Shown: positions 43,829 to 53,736 of the stretch, piece by piece | Layout: each line of letters begins with the position of its first letter | Numbering within the stretch: position 1 is the stretch's first letter | Assembly: GCA_019308905.1 (NCBI GenBank) | Contig: JAFDHF010000011.1 | Coordinates: 1-64,000 of the forward strand | Reading direction: 5' to 3' | Source of the DNA: Deltaproteobacteria bacterium | Lineage (GTDB): Bacteria > Desulfobacterota > BSN033 > WVXP01 | Length of the DNA: 64,000 nucleotides | Notes under the pieces: model-generated | The model's input: the letters and a program-made list of their open reading frames with translations, nothing else | What the model was told of the DNA's origin: nothing | Databases searched by the model: none | Program-made: the position numbers and the translations under genes

Positions 43829-45634
43829 CTAGGTGGCTTGGCTTCTTCGCAGACTCCGCTCTTCATCACTGAGACGCTGTTTCTCCCGAAGAAGTTGGTT
43901 CAGTCGATCAGTCTGGTCGGTCTTCTCCACATCCTTGATCTTCCGGGTGAGAACATCCTGCGTACGCTTCAGGCGCCTTATCTTGACCTCTCTGATGCAG
44001 TCTGCCGCCGCCCGCTCAGCCTTCTGTTCCTCGAATCTCTCCGAAAGAGCCCACAAGGAGATCCTGCTTCTCAGCCTCTCCTCTGAGACATCGCCCAAAA
44101 CATCCCCCACAGAGAAGTCGTCCCTTGTTTCGAAAAGCCTCTTTACGATCCCCGCGATCCTGCGGAGGTCGTCGCTCTCGAAGTCGTCGATAACCCCCGA
44201 TTCGAAGACAGCCGGTATGAGGCCGTGATGGTTGAGCATGAGTTCCACAAGATCCTCTTCGGAGGCAGGGAATGGAGGCTGCGAGCCGGCCCTTGCCTCC
44301 GGTGTGCCCGCCCTTCGCGTCTCGGCGCTCCTCCGCCCCCAAGACGAGACCAGGTCCCCCTCGGTCACACCGAGACGTTCGGACAGGGATCTCACATAGA
44401 GCCTCCTCTCAAGGGGGTCACGGAGTTTCTTGAGCACCGGCATCACGGCCCGGCCGATCTCGACCTTTCCGGCAACACTCCCGAGATCTCCTCTCTTCAC
44501 GGTATAATCTATAAAGGCATCCACGAGCGGAACAGCCCTTTCCAGCGCTTTTGCCAGAGCTTCCGGCCCGGCTTCCCTGACAAAGCTGTCCGGATCGTAT
44601 CCACGGGGGAGGCTGACCGTCCTGGGATGTATCTCCTCCTCCATAAAGGGATCCAGAGAGCGAAAGGTGGCCCTGATCCCAGCCTCATCCGAATCGAAGA
44701 GGACTATGAAATTCCGGCTGTATCGCTTCATGATTCTGACCTGATCCCGGGTGAGAGCGGTCCCCAAAGGGGCGACGGCATTCCTGAAGCCGCTCTGGTG
44801 GAGGGTCAGAAGGTCGAAGTACCCCTCCACGAGGAGTACCGAATCACGCTGCCTGATCTCTCTGCCTGCTGTCTGGATTCCGTATATGGACTGACTCTTC
44901 TTGTAGACCGCCGATTCGGCGGAATTCATGTATTTGGGCATCGTCTCGTCAATGGCCCCACCTCCGAAACCGACGGTGCGGCCACTGGTATTCATTATCG
45001 GAAAGATAATCCGATTCCTAAACTGGTCGTACCACCCCTGGCGCTTCCTCGGAATAATCAGACCCAGTGTCTGGGCCAGGGCCGGATCGACTGATTTCCT
45101 TCGGAAGTGGCTTACAAGATTGGTCCAGCCGGGCGGGGCATAGCCGAGACGATACTCCTCGATCGTCTCCTGACGGATACCCCTTCTCGCCAGGTACTCT
45201 CTGGCAGGGCTTCCCACTTTCTTGCTCACCAGATTGGCATGGAAGTAGTCGGCTGCCGTCTCGTTTATCTGGAAGAGGAGTTCCCTCTTCTGATCCTCGC
45301 CCCGGCTGCCGCCTCCCTTCGGGATGGAAACCCCGGCACTACGGGCGAGTTCGATCAGCGCGTCGTAGAAGCTGAGGTTTTCGTAACGCATGAGGAAGGT
45401 GAAGACATCTCCGCCGGCTCCACAACCGAAACAGTGAAAGATCTGTTTCTCCTCGTTCACCATGAAGGAAGGGGTCTTTTCGTGATGGAACGGGCAGAGG
45501 GCACGATAGTTCTTCCCGGCCTTCTTCAAGGCTATGCGCTGAGAGATGACGTCGACGATGTTGACCCTGTCGCGAACGGCAGCGATCGCTTCAGAGAAAT
45601 CTCCGGACAAGTCGAGTCCCCCCGGAAAACTCAA
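43829..45634 (-). CDS. dnaG: DNA primase DnaG
   Basis: A 601-residue primase. The N-terminal zinc site is Cys47, His50, Cys68 and Cys71 ([11 protein letters not shown]...HCFGC). The TOPRIM domain shows [18 protein letters not shown] and FDSDEAG. A C-terminal helicase-binding region follows. It makes RNA primers for the replication fork. The start is a TTG with a weak site, so the exact start is unsure. It lies between mutS2 and rpoD in the operon. Confidence 0.97.
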   Translation of the reverse strand: MSFPGGLDLSGDFSEAIAAVRDRVNIVDVISQRIALKKAGKNYRALCPFHHEKTPSFMVNEEKQIFHCFGCGAGGDVFTFLMRYENLSFYDALIELARSAGVSIPKGGGSRGEDQKRELLFQINETAADYFHANLVSKKVGSPAREYLARRGIRQETIEEYRLGYAPPGWTNLVSHFRRKSVDPALAQTLGLIIPRKRQGWYDQFRNRIIFPIMNTSGRTVGFGGGAIDETMPKYMNSAESAVYKKSQSIYGIQTAGREIRQRDSVLLVEGYFDLLTLHQSGFRNAVAPLGTALTRDQVRIMKRYSRNFIVLFDSDEAGIRATFRSLDPFMEEEIHPRTVSLPRGYDPDSFVREAGPEALAKALERAVPLVDAFIDYTVKRGDLGSVAGKVEIGRAVMPVLKKLRDPLERRLYVRSLSERLGVTEGDLVSSWGRRSAETRRAGTPEARAGSQPPFPASEEDLVELMLNHHGLIPAVFESGVIDDFESDDLRRIAGIVKRLFETRDDFSVGDVLGDVSEERLRSRISLWALSERFEEQKAERAAADCIREVKIRRLKRTQDVLTRKIKDVEKTDQTDRLNQLLREKQRLSDEERSLRRSQAT

Positions 45635-45768
45635 GCCTCATGGGATGAAAACTCCTGCCTCCGGCCTTGCGGGAAGAGGCTTCCCTCGCCCAACCGCAGC
45701 CAGAAACAAACCCCGCCGCCCGACCCGGGGATCGGTACCGCTCCCCCGGGTCTCGGTCGGTGGAGTGA

Positions 45769-48207
45769 CTACACATAGGGAGGAGGGTCTTCGATCTCTT
45801 CTTCACCCGCGGCCGTGCTCTCCCATCCCAGTTGGACCACGGTGATACCGGATCCTCCCCTCGAAGGGTCTCCATCTGCAAATCCCCTGACCGCCTTGTG
45901 CTGTCTCAGGTACTGCCGAATAGCCTCTCTCAAACGACCGGACCCGCTGCCATGGACGATCGTCACGGAACCGAGATCCTGCAAGAGGGCCCTATCGATA
46001 AACCTGTCCACAACAGGCAGAGCCTCGTCGACCCTCAAACCGATGACATTGATCTCTGTCCGGACTTCATCCGATGTCGACACCATGGACACGGGCGGGG
46101 AAGGAACTTCCGGACTCTTTCCCCGGTCCGGCACCCTCTCCAGATTGTAAAGGGAGGTCTTGATCTTGAACTGTCCAACCATCACCTCGGCAATGTCGAC
46201 TCCCTCATGGACACGGCTTACCGTCCCTTCCTTGTTGAGATCGAGGATCCGCACGCTTTCGCCGGGTCTCAGGTCCTCAGGCTTCGAGCGTCTCCTCTTG
46301 GCGGGTTTGACCTGGAATCGGAGTCGCAACCGGTTCTCGATCTCCCGCAGCTCCGTCTGGGGCTTTCTCTTTCCCGGTTCCACGGGTGCCCCCCTCCGGG
46401 ACAACTCCTGGAGCTCCCTCTCGGTCTTCTTCAACATTGCCATGCCGCGCTGCTCGATTCGGAGCAGAATCCGGTCCCGCCTCTGCCGGATCCGCCTAAT
46501 CAATCCATCCAGCCGATCCCGCCTTTCTGCTGTATCCCTTTGAAGCCTCTGGAGTTGCTCTCTTTCCCGGACCGCCTCGAGGTAGAGGTGCTCGAGCTTC
46601 TGCATAAGGGCGGCCCGGGGCCCTTCGCCTTTCCGCTGATGGCTTCTGGCCCTGTCCAGCACCTCCCGAGAAACGCCCATCTTCTCCGCCACGAGAAAAG
46701 CACGGCTGGGAGCGGACGTGCCGTAAGAGAGTCGATACCGCGGCTCGAGAGTGTCCGGGTCGAATTCCACTCCCACGTTGGTCACCCCAGGAGCGACGTA
46801 TCCATAGGCCTTCAGAGGTTCGAGGTGAGTCGTCACCACCACGGCCGCACCTTTCTCCTTCAGGCAGTCGAGCGCCCCCATGGCCAGGGCCGCTCCCTCT
46901 GTCACGTTCGTCCCTGCGCCGATCTCATCCACGAGGACCAGGGACCGGGAATCGGCCTCCCGGACGATCTCATCGAGGTGAGCCAGATGGGCGGAGAATG
47001 TGCTCAGGTCGTCTCCGATGCTCTGCTCGTCTCCCACTTCGGCAAAGACCTTCTGATAGACAGAGACCCGGCTCCCCTCCGCCACGGGAATCTCCATACC
47101 CGACTGGAACATGAGAACCAGGAGACCCAGCGTCTTGAGGGCCACAGTCTTGCCTCCGGCGTTGGCCCCGCTTATGATCAGCACAGAGCTTTCCCGGGGG
47201 AGGAGGATGTCTATGGGCACCGTCTCGTCCCTCTTCCTGAGGAAAAGGAGTGGATGGCGGGCCTGCAAGAGGCACGTACCTCCAATCTCGCCTATCTCGG
47301 GCTGTATCGCCTGGAGGGTGCGGCCGAGTCTCATCTTGGCGACTATCAAATCGAGTTCACCCAGGAGTTCCAGATCCCGCTGCAGGTCTTCGGTTCTCTC
47401 CCTGACTCTTCCGGTCAACCCCTCGAGAATGCGAAATTCCTCTTCCCTCTCCTTGTCGAGAAGAAGATTCAAATCATTGTTCATTTCAACCACGGAAATG
47501 GGTTCCACAAACAGGCTCATCCGGCTGTGGGAGTAGTCGTGCACCACCGCCTTGATACGCCCTCTGAACTCGGGCTTTACCAGAAGGACCGCCCTTCCGT
47601 TCCGCTGTGTGACGATGCGATCTCTGAGCACCGGCTGGAGATCCTCCTGATTGAGTATCCGTTCCATCTCTTTCTGGATCCTGGTCCTGACTTCCCGCAG
47701 GCTCGCTCTTATCTGCCGCAGGCGGGGGCTTGCCTCGTCACGGACCGTTCCGTCAGGATCGAGACAGCGGCGGATCTCCGTGCCGATCTCCTTGCAGACG
47801 GTGAGACCATCGATTAGAGCCTTCAGGCAGGGAAAAGGGACGTGGATACCCGTGAAGAATTTCTTGATTTTCTGGCAGGTTTCTATGTTGGCGGCAATAT
47901 CGAGCAGGGCCTGGGGTTCCAGGACGGCGCCGGCCACACGGGCCTCCCCCAGGACGCTGCGCACCTCCCTGAGCTCGACCGGGGGGAGAGACTCCCCCTC
48001 GTCTTCGATTCTCTTGAGTTCATCGATCCGGCTGAGCGATCTCTTGATGGCTTCAACGTCCGCCTGGGGTCTCAATCGGCGGCAAAATTCCCTGCCTGTG
48101 GGGGAGGAGGTATACTTTTGGAGGAGATCTATGACCTGATAGTATTCCAGAGCTTCCAGTGATTTTTCATCGATTCTGAAGTCGGTTCTTGGCAAACCTC
48201 TCTTCAC
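45769..48207 (-). CDS. mutS2: Endonuclease MutS2 (recombination/ribosome rescue factor)
   Basis: An 812-residue MutS2. The ATPase core has Walker A GANAGGKTVALKTLG and Walker B LVLVDEIGAGT. A coiled-coil region follows, and the C-terminal Smr nuclease domain begins near EINVIGLRVDEALPVVDRF and includes IVHGSGSGRLREAI. MutS2 restrains recombination and in some bacteria splits collided ribosomes. GTG start at 48207, one base after the yqeY stop. Its place inside the rpsU-dnaG-rpoD operon is notable. Confidence 0.95.
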   Translation of the reverse strand: MKRGLPRTDFRIDEKSLEALEYYQVIDLLQKYTSSPTGREFCRRLRPQADVEAIKRSLSRIDELKRIEDEGESLPPVELREVRSVLGEARVAGAVLEPQALLDIAANIETCQKIKKFFTGIHVPFPCLKALIDGLTVCKEIGTEIRRCLDPDGTVRDEASPRLRQIRASLREVRTRIQKEMERILNQEDLQPVLRDRIVTQRNGRAVLLVKPEFRGRIKAVVHDYSHSRMSLFVEPISVVEMNNDLNLLLDKEREEEFRILEGLTGRVRERTEDLQRDLELLGELDLIVAKMRLGRTLQAIQPEIGEIGGTCLLQARHPLLFLRKRDETVPIDILLPRESSVLIISGANAGGKTVALKTLGLLVLMFQSGMEIPVAEGSRVSVYQKVFAEVGDEQSIGDDLSTFSAHLAHLDEIVREADSRSLVLVDEIGAGTNVTEGAALAMGALDCLKEKGAAVVVTTHLEPLKAYGYVAPGVTNVGVEFDPDTLEPRYRLSYGTSAPSRAFLVAEKMGVSREVLDRARSHQRKGEGPRAALMQKLEHLYLEAVREREQLQRLQRDTAERRDRLDGLIRRIRQRRDRILLRIEQRGMAMLKKTERELQELSRRGAPVEPGKRKPQTELREIENRLRLRFQVKPAKRRRSKPEDLRPGESVRILDLNKEGTVSRVHEGVDIAEVMVGQFKIKTSLYNLERVPDRGKSPEVPSPPVSMVSTSDEVRTEINVIGLRVDEALPVVDRFIDRALLQDLGSVTIVHGSGSGRLREAIRQYLRQHKAVRGFADGDPSRGGSGITVVQLGWESTAAGEEEIEDPPPYV

Positions 48208-48208
48208 C

Positions 48209-48658
48209 TTAGCCCGAGAGCCTCTCTCTCACCATTTGGTTGACGGTCTTCCCATCGGCCCTTCCAGACACCTTGGGCATCAGTATCTTCATAACCTTGC
48301 CGAGGTCTCTCATATCGACCGCCTCGGCCTCTTGAACGGCCTCGCTGATCAGGGATTCGATCTCTTCCCTCGAGAGCTGACGAGGCAAAAAGCCCTTGAG
48401 AATTTCCAGTTGTCGGCTTTCCTCCTCCACCAGGTCCTGCCTGCCCCCTTTCTTGAACTGCTCCAGGGCTTCTTCGCCTTTCCGGACCATGGCGCCGATG
48501 ACTCTGACGACACCGTCGTCGTCCAGGGCCTTTCTTCCCTGATCGATCTCCTTCTTCTCGATCGCATCCCGTACCAGACGAATGGTAGAGAGCCTGGCCT
48601 TGTCCCGCTGCTTGAGCGCCTTCTTCATCTCCTCGTTCAGCATCTCTTTGAGCGACAT
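48209..48658 (-). CDS. GatB/YqeY domain protein
   Basis: A 149-residue YqeY protein (MSLKEMLNEEMKKALKQRDK, LEILKGFLPRQLSREEIESLI, DLGKVMKILMPKVSGRADGK). It resembles the tail domain of the GatB amidotransferase subunit, which binds tRNA. Free-standing copies are common downstream of rpsU. It starts four bases after the rpsU stop and is coupled to mutS2. Confidence 0.95.
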   Translation of the reverse strand: MSLKEMLNEEMKKALKQRDKARLSTIRLVRDAIEKKEIDQGRKALDDDGVVRVIGAMVRKGEEALEQFKKGGRQDLVEEESRQLEILKGFLPRQLSREEIESLISEAVQEAEAVDMRDLGKVMKILMPKVSGRADGKTVNQMVRERLSG

Positions 48659-48662
48659 CCAT

Positions 48663-48866
48663 TCAACCCCGTTGCATCATCTTTCTGAACCTCTTCATGG
48701 CCCTCTTTCTCGCGGCCAGGGCCTTCCTCTTTCTCTTCACGCTCGGCTTCTCGTAGTGCTCTCTCCTCCGGACCTCGGAAAGGATCCCAGCCTTTTCACA
48801 CTGCTTCTTGAAACGCCTCAGGGCATTTTCAAAAGACTCGTTTTCGCGAATTCTAACATCAGCCAT
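48663..48866 (-). CDS. rpsU: 30S ribosomal protein S21
   Basis: A 67-residue basic protein with the S21 form: [24 protein letters not shown], then [19 protein letters not shown]. It sits on the small subunit near the 3' end of 16S rRNA. It is the first gene of the operon rpsU-yqeY-mutS2-dnaG-rpoD. Confidence 0.97.
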   Translation of the reverse strand: MADVRIRENESFENALRRFKKQCEKAGILSEVRRREHYEKPSVKRKRKALAARKRAMKRFRKMMQRG

Positions 48867-49021
48867 CTAGCCATATCCCTCCCTCCACCATCTGGATTGT
48901 CTTGTTGCGAGAATCGTGTGACAAACCCCTAACTCTCCAACAACCGTCGCTCCCCTTCCAGGTCTCGCTCCTGAGAACCTGAAAGCCCCTCCAGACTCTC
49001 CGGCGGGGACCAACCCCACCC

Positions 49022-49134
49022 CAAAACCGACCGAGCCGTTACCCGCCCTCGGTCGCCCCTTGCATCCATGGGAGAGGAGAGACCTATCGACCCGGGCTGA
49101 CGATTTCCTGGCTCAACCTGTGAAGGAATGCGAA
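49022..49134 (-). ncRNA. Candidate small RNA or attenuated leader upstream of rpsU
   Basis: A strong promoter (49141-49168) is followed after about 80 bases by a hairpin with a perfect 7-bp stem GACCGAG/CTCGGTC (49029-49054) and then GGTTTTGG on the minus strand. This could end a transcript of about 110 nt, or act as an attenuator in a 268-nt leader of rpsU. The sequence matches no RNA family that I recognise. Together with the two promoters it accounts for most of the 531-bp gap from rpsU to the acyl-CoA dehydrogenase gene. Confidence 0.4.
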
Positions 49135-49140
49135 AATCTA

Positions 49141-49168
49141 AGTATACCAGACACCGGGCCGTTGTCAA
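49141..49168 (-). promoter_or_regulatory. Sigma-70 promoter toward rpsU
   Basis: On the minus strand TTGACA (49163-49168) and TATACT (49141-49146) have a 16-bp spacer. It is about 270 bp from the rpsU start codon. A weaker TTGTCA/GACAAT pair with 17-bp spacing lies nearer to rpsU (about 48904-48932). Confidence 0.75.
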
Positions 49169-49316
49169 CCCCTCGAATCCCGGGCTTTCCGCACATCTGT
49201 AGATCGTCGTCACCGGTGATCGGGATCGAGACACCGATGGAAGGGGCGCGGCGGTCCTTCCGGTGCCCCGGAAGGCTCGAACGCCTCGAAGGGTTCGAAG
49301 ACTCTGAGAATCCCTC

Positions 49317-49345
49317 TTGACAAACGGCTGTTTTTAACATATTAG
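49317..49345 (+). promoter_or_regulatory. Sigma-70 promoter of the acyl-CoA dehydrogenase gene
   Basis: TTGACA (49317-49322) and TATTAG (49340-49345) with a 17-bp spacer, about 50 bp before the start codon at 49398. Confidence 0.78.
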
Positions 49346-49397
49346 ACAGAGTCTATTGTGGAACCCGAGTAGAACGACGCTTACCGAGGAGAGTCTC

Positions 49398-50555
49398 ATG
49401 AGCAAAGAATTGGAAAGGGAGATGCTCAGGGCCACGGCGAAGAAGGTCGCCGGAAAGGTGCTCGCCTCCCGTGCGGAAGAGATCGACGCCAGCGGTGAAT
49501 TCCCTTGGGACATCGTGGAGGTTCTCGGAAAACAGGGTTTCCTCTCTATCCTGCTTCCCGAGGAATACGGCGGAATGGACGGAGATATCACTTCCTTCTG
49601 TCTCGTCATCGAAGAGACGGCTAAGGTCTGCGGAGCATCCTCCCTCTTGATACTCGTTCAAGGGGTCGGAACCATGCCCATCATGATCGCGGGGAACGAT
49701 GAGCAGAAGAAGAAATACTTCCACCGCATCGCCTCGGAGAACAACCTGGTGGCTTTTACCCTCACGGAGCCTGAATCGGGTTCTGATGCGGCCTCTTTGA
49801 AGACGAGGGCCATGAACCACGGTGATCATTACACCCTGAACGGCCGAAAGTGCTTCATAACCAACGGGGGTGTGGCAAACCTCTATTCCACCTTCGCCCT
49901 CACAGATCCCGAAAAGGGAAGCGATGGGATCTCGGCTATTCTCGTGGAGAGAGGAACCCCCGGCCTCTCCTCGGGCAAGGCGGAAAACAAGATGGGAATG
50001 CGCGGCTCCAACACCACCGACGTGATCTTCGAAGACTGCGTCGTCCCGAAGGAGAACCTCCTCGGAGAAGAGGGACAGGGATGGGAGATCGCCATGAAGA
50101 CCCTCAACATGTCCCGTCCAGCGGTTGGAGCCCAGGCCGTGGGAATAGCCGAGGGAGCGCTCGATATCGCGATAAACTACAGCAGCGAACGCCATCAGTT
50201 CGGAAGGCCTATCGCCAAGTTCCAGGGCATCCGCTTCATGGTTGCAGACATGGCCACACAGATCGAGGCTGCCCGGGCCCTGGTCTACAAGACCGCAGCG
50301 GCCATCGATTCGAAGGAGGGAGACAGCCAGATGCTCTCGGCCATGGCCAAGTATTTCGCCTCGGATGTGGCCATGCGGGTCACCACCGATGCGGTCCAGA
50401 TCCTGGGCGGCTACGGGTACATGAAAGACTACAAAGTGGAACGGATGATGCGGGATGCCAAGCTGACCCAGATCTACGAGGGAAGCAACCAGGTTCAAAG
50501 AATGGTGGTAGCCCATCACCTTTTTGCAAGAAAGGGAGACCAACAAGCAGGCTGA
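49398..50555 (+). CDS. Acyl-CoA dehydrogenase
   Basis: A 385-residue FAD-dependent dehydrogenase. The ATG at 49398 has GAGGAGAG upstream. Family motifs are AFTLTEPESGSDAASLKT, KCFITNGGVANLY, ERHQFGRPIAKFQ, and near the C-terminus LGGYGYMKDYKVERMMRDA and IYEGSNQVQR, whose Glu is the expected catalytic base. It makes enoyl-CoA from acyl-CoA and passes electrons to ETF. Its exact chain-length preference is unknown. comEC follows after 32 bp. Confidence 0.95.
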   Translation: MSKELEREMLRATAKKVAGKVLASRAEEIDASGEFPWDIVEVLGKQGFLSILLPEEYGGMDGDITSFCLVIEETAKVCGASSLLILVQGVGTMPIMIAGNDEQKKKYFHRIASENNLVAFTLTEPESGSDAASLKTRAMNHGDHYTLNGRKCFITNGGVANLYSTFALTDPEKGSDGISAILVERGTPGLSSGKAENKMGMRGSNTTDVIFEDCVVPKENLLGEEGQGWEIAMKTLNMSRPAVGAQAVGIAEGALDIAINYSSERHQFGRPIAKFQGIRFMVADMATQIEAARALVYKTAAAIDSKEGDSQMLSAMAKYFASDVAMRVTTDAVQILGGYGYMKDYKVERMMRDAKLTQIYEGSNQVQRMVVAHHLFARKGDQQAG

Positions 50556-50587
50556 ACTCCCTGCCAGGCAACGGACATCGGTGCCCC

Positions 50588-53071
50588 ATGAGATCCCATG
50601 GGCCTCCACCCGGGTCTCGATCTCTTCTTTACTGGATCCTCCTTGCATATCTCCTCGGTGCGGTCGCGGCGGCGCACCTGAGTCTTTCCCGACCGGTCTT
50701 GGTGCTCCTCCCCGCGGCTCTGGTCGCCTCCGGTCTCTTCGCGATCATCCAATCGAAAAGGGGGTCTTCCATTGTCTTCTGGATCGTCTGTTTCTTCTGG
50801 CTCGGCATCCTCGCCTTCCGAATCCGGATCGATCCGCCGCTGCCTGGAAACCATGTCAGCAACTTTGCAGACGGAAACAGGGCCATCGTTGAAGGCATGC
50901 TTTCACGGCCTCCAGACAAATCAATCAGGAGAACAAGGCTCAGGGTAAGGGTCGAAACCCTGGTGAGAGGGGGCAGGGCTATCCCCTGTACAGGTACGAT
51001 CCTGGTCTCCCTGCCTCCGGTGGAAGACGACTTCCTCCGGTATGGAGACCGGGTCCGCTTTTCGGCGAACCTCCGCCACCCAGCCAACTTCAACAACCCT
51101 GGCGGGTTCGACTACGAGCGCTATCTCGCCGCAAGGGGGATCTGGACAACGGCCTTCGTCGACAAACCCGAAAGGATCATCCGCGTTGCCGCCGGCGTGG
51201 GCAACCCCTTTTGGATGTGGCTGGAAGGTGTGAGAACCCGGTTCAGGCTCTTTCTCGGCCGTCATTCCACCCCCTCGGCCTCTCCCATCCTCAAGGCCCT
51301 TGTTCTGGGGGAGAGAGGTACCATACCGGAGAGGGTGAAGGAGGACTTTGCGGCGTCAGGTGCGGCCCACATCATGGCCATCTCCGGTCTCCATCTCGGA
51401 ATCATCGCTTTCTTCCTCTTCCAGGGCATCTTGTGGATTCTGAGGCGGAGTGAGACGCTGACACTCAGGACCAACATCTTCAAACTCTCCGCCCTGCTGA
51501 CCATTCCACCCGTCGCCTTCTACACCTTGGTGGCGGGAGGCAGAATCTCGACGGTGAGGGCCTTTGTGATGATCACCGCCTATTTTGTCTCCCTCATCAT
51601 CGACCGGCCGAGGGATCTCTACCATACCCTTGCCCTGGCCGCGCTGGTGATCACCCTCGCCGACCCGGCGGCTCTCACGGAGGCCTCCTTTCAGCTTTCA
51701 TTCATGGCGGTCCTGGCCATCCTCTTCCTCTATCCCAGGCTCAACCGTCTCTTCCAAAGAGAAGAGATCCTCCCTCACAAGGGCAGAGGCCTGATCCGGC
51801 GCTTCACATCGTGGGGCCGGAGCCTGTTTCTCGTTTCTCTGGCTGCCATGATCGGCACGGGGCCTCTCATCGCATACCACTTCAACAGGTTCTCCCCTCT
51901 CGGGTTGATCAGCAATTTTCTGGTCATTCCCCTCCTCGGCTTTCTCGTTGTCCCCACCTTGCTCCTGGCCATGGTCCTCTCCCTCTGTTCTTGCCCCCTC
52001 GCCGCCCCCCTGGTGGGAGGGGCAGGTTGGATCGTAGATCTCACCGCCACCGCGATCCACGAACTCGCCTCGCTGCCCTGGACCTCTTTCCGGGTGGCCA
52101 CACCGACGGTCCTGGAGATTGTCCTGGTGTATGGGCTCTTCGCTGCCGTGGCCCACGCCCGCCGCTCCCCCCTTTATGGGGCCGCCATCGCCGTGATTCT
52201 CTCAGCAGGAGCCGTCGACGCCGGCTATTGGATCGCCAGGACTCGTTTCAACCAGAACCTCAGGATCACCTGCCTCGATGTCGGCCAGGGCGACTGCGCG
52301 CTGGTCGAATTCCCCAAGGGTAGGCGAGCCCTCATAGACGGCGGCGGTTTCTACGATGATGCCTTCGACATAGGCAGAAACGTGGTGGCACCCTTTCTCT
52401 GGAAAAAGAAGATCCGGAGAATCGATTTCCTGGTCTTGACCCATCCGGATCCTGACCACCTGAACGGATTGAAGTTCATTGCACGGACCTTTCCGGTGGG
52501 GGAGCTCTGGGATTCCGGGCAGCAGAGCGGCTCTGTCTCCTTTAGAGAATTCATGACCATCGTGAGGCGGAAGGGCATCCCCCGGGTCTCCCTGTTCCGA
52601 GGGGACGAACCGCGAATCATCAACGGTGTGTCCGTCTTCCCTTTGAACCCTGCAGAAGGATCGTCCGAAGCCCCGGGGGGGCGCCGGAGATCGAGAACCA
52701 ACAACCTCTCACTCGTCCTTAGGCTGGTCTTCGGCAACCAGGCCTTCCTCTTCACCGGGGACATCGAGAAGGAGACGGAGGAAGAGCTTGCCGCCTCGGG
52801 GCTCGACCTCAGGAGCCGGGTGATCAAGGTTCCACACCATGGGAGCCGCACTTCCAGTACGGGGGTCTTTCTTGCAGCCGTGGAACCCGACATCGCGGTG
52901 ATCAGTACAAGGCCGAGAGGCGACCTCCGTCTTCCAAACCCTGCGGTTCTTGAGCGCTACCAAGCCCTCGGCTGCAGAATCTTCAGAACCGACCGGGACG
53001 GGGCGGTCACGATGGAGACCGACGGCCGGCGATTGAGGGTCAAGACCTTCCAGGGAGGACAAGAACGCTGA
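50588..53071 (+). CDS. comEC: DNA internalization protein ComEC/Rec2
   Basis: An 827-residue protein. Residues about 1-200 hold two helices and an OB-like DUF4131 region. The competence domain follows with many helices (AHIMAISGLHLGIIAFFLF, GGRISTVRAFVMITAYFVS). The C-terminal third is a metallo-beta-lactamase-like domain (CLDVGQGDCALVEFP, LTHPDPDHLNG, IKVPHHGSRTSS). It forms the channel and likely nuclease for taking up single-stranded DNA. The ATG at 50588 begins MRSHGPPPGSRS; the same frame is open further upstream but there it is only antisense or shifted dehydrogenase sequence. Confidence 0.95.
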   Translation: MRSHGPPPGSRSLLYWILLAYLLGAVAAAHLSLSRPVLVLLPAALVASGLFAIIQSKRGSSIVFWIVCFFWLGILAFRIRIDPPLPGNHVSNFADGNRAIVEGMLSRPPDKSIRRTRLRVRVETLVRGGRAIPCTGTILVSLPPVEDDFLRYGDRVRFSANLRHPANFNNPGGFDYERYLAARGIWTTAFVDKPERIIRVAAGVGNPFWMWLEGVRTRFRLFLGRHSTPSASPILKALVLGERGTIPERVKEDFAASGAAHIMAISGLHLGIIAFFLFQGILWILRRSETLTLRTNIFKLSALLTIPPVAFYTLVAGGRISTVRAFVMITAYFVSLIIDRPRDLYHTLALAALVITLADPAALTEASFQLSFMAVLAILFLYPRLNRLFQREEILPHKGRGLIRRFTSWGRSLFLVSLAAMIGTGPLIAYHFNRFSPLGLISNFLVIPLLGFLVVPTLLLAMVLSLCSCPLAAPLVGGAGWIVDLTATAIHELASLPWTSFRVATPTVLEIVLVYGLFAAVAHARRSPLYGAAIAVILSAGAVDAGYWIARTRFNQNLRITCLDVGQGDCALVEFPKGRRALIDGGGFYDDAFDIGRNVVAPFLWKKKIRRIDFLVLTHPDPDHLNGLKFIARTFPVGELWDSGQQSGSVSFREFMTIVRRKGIPRVSLFRGDEPRIINGVSVFPLNPAEGSSEAPGGRRRSRTNNLSLVLRLVFGNQAFLFTGDIEKETEEELAASGLDLRSRVIKVPHHGSRTSSTGVFLAAVEPDIAVISTRPRGDLRLPNPAVLERYQALGCRIFRTDRDGAVTMETDGRRLRVKTFQGGQER

Positions 53072-53118
53072 ATTATGGTATGAATAGGGCATGAGAAACC
53101 CGCGCAAGAGGTGCCGCG

Positions 53119-53703
53119 ATGGGCAGGACAGCCAGGCAAAGAACCAGGAGCCGCTCTCGAGTCTTGCTCGCGACCGGAATGAATTCCCTTCTTTTCTTTT
53201 TCTTCCTCCTTTTTTCGAGCTGTACTACGGTGGAGAAGAGGCCGGACGCGAAGGCCGCCTATGAGAAGATCCCCTTTTCAGAGATCTTTGCCTCTCCGCA
53301 GAGATACAGAGGGCGCACGGTGAGGCTGGGGGGTGTGATCATAGAGACGACGAACACCGAAGAGGAGACCACAATCGAGATCCTCCAGAAACCGCTCAAC
53401 CGGCGCGGCAGGCCCAAGGCAGTCGACGAGACGGGTGGGCGGTTCATAGTGGTTTTCCGGAGGTTCCTCGACAAGGCCGTCTACCGGCCCGATCGGCCCG
53501 TGACAGTCGTCGGGGAGATCATCGGAAGCAGAACAGGCCTGATAGGAGAGACCACCTATCACTATCCCCTGCTCCTTGGAAAGGAGATCCATCCCTGGAA
53601 AGGGACCGGCTATTCGGCCTGGCCTTTTATGCACATCGGCATCGGTATCGGCACCGGGGGCGGAGGGACCAGTGGTGCAATCGGAATAGGGACCTCCTTC
53701 TAG
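53119..53703 (+). CDS. Slp-like outer-membrane lipoprotein
   Basis: A 194-residue protein with a basic start, a hydrophobic run and the lipobox LFSSC (Cys35). The mature part follows the Slp pattern: IPFSEIFASPQRYRGRTVRLGGVI, TIEILQKPLNRRGRPK, GRFIVVFRRFLDKAVYRPDRPVTVVGEI, YHYPLL. A Gly-rich tail (IGIGTGGGGTSGAIGIGTSF) ends it. Slp proteins are starvation-inducible lipoproteins of unknown function. It follows comEC by 47 bp on the same strand. Confidence 0.8.
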   Translation: MGRTARQRTRSRSRVLLATGMNSLLFFFFLLFSSCTTVEKRPDAKAAYEKIPFSEIFASPQRYRGRTVRLGGVIIETTNTEEETTIEILQKPLNRRGRPKAVDETGGRFIVVFRRFLDKAVYRPDRPVTVVGEIIGSRTGLIGETTYHYPLLLGKEIHPWKGTGYSAWPFMHIGIGIGTGGGGTSGAIGIGTSF

Positions 53704-53736
53704 CCCGGTCCGAAAGAGAGGGGAAGGGGGGAGATC

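Noticed and set aside
45832-47817. 661-residue open frame on the plus strand
   Set aside because: It is wholly antisense to mutS2, whose protein is clearly recognisable; the product has no family features and is an effect of GC-rich codon use.
49022-49134. Signal recognition particle RNA (4.5S)
   Set aside because: A segment GAGCCAGGAAATCGTCAGCC recalled the SRP apical loop, but the GGAAGGAAGCAGCC core is not there.
49850-50587. N-terminal extension of ComEC by 246 residues
   Set aside because: That stretch overlaps the acyl-CoA dehydrogenase gene in another frame and has no membrane or OB-like character; the ATG at 50588 fits the family.
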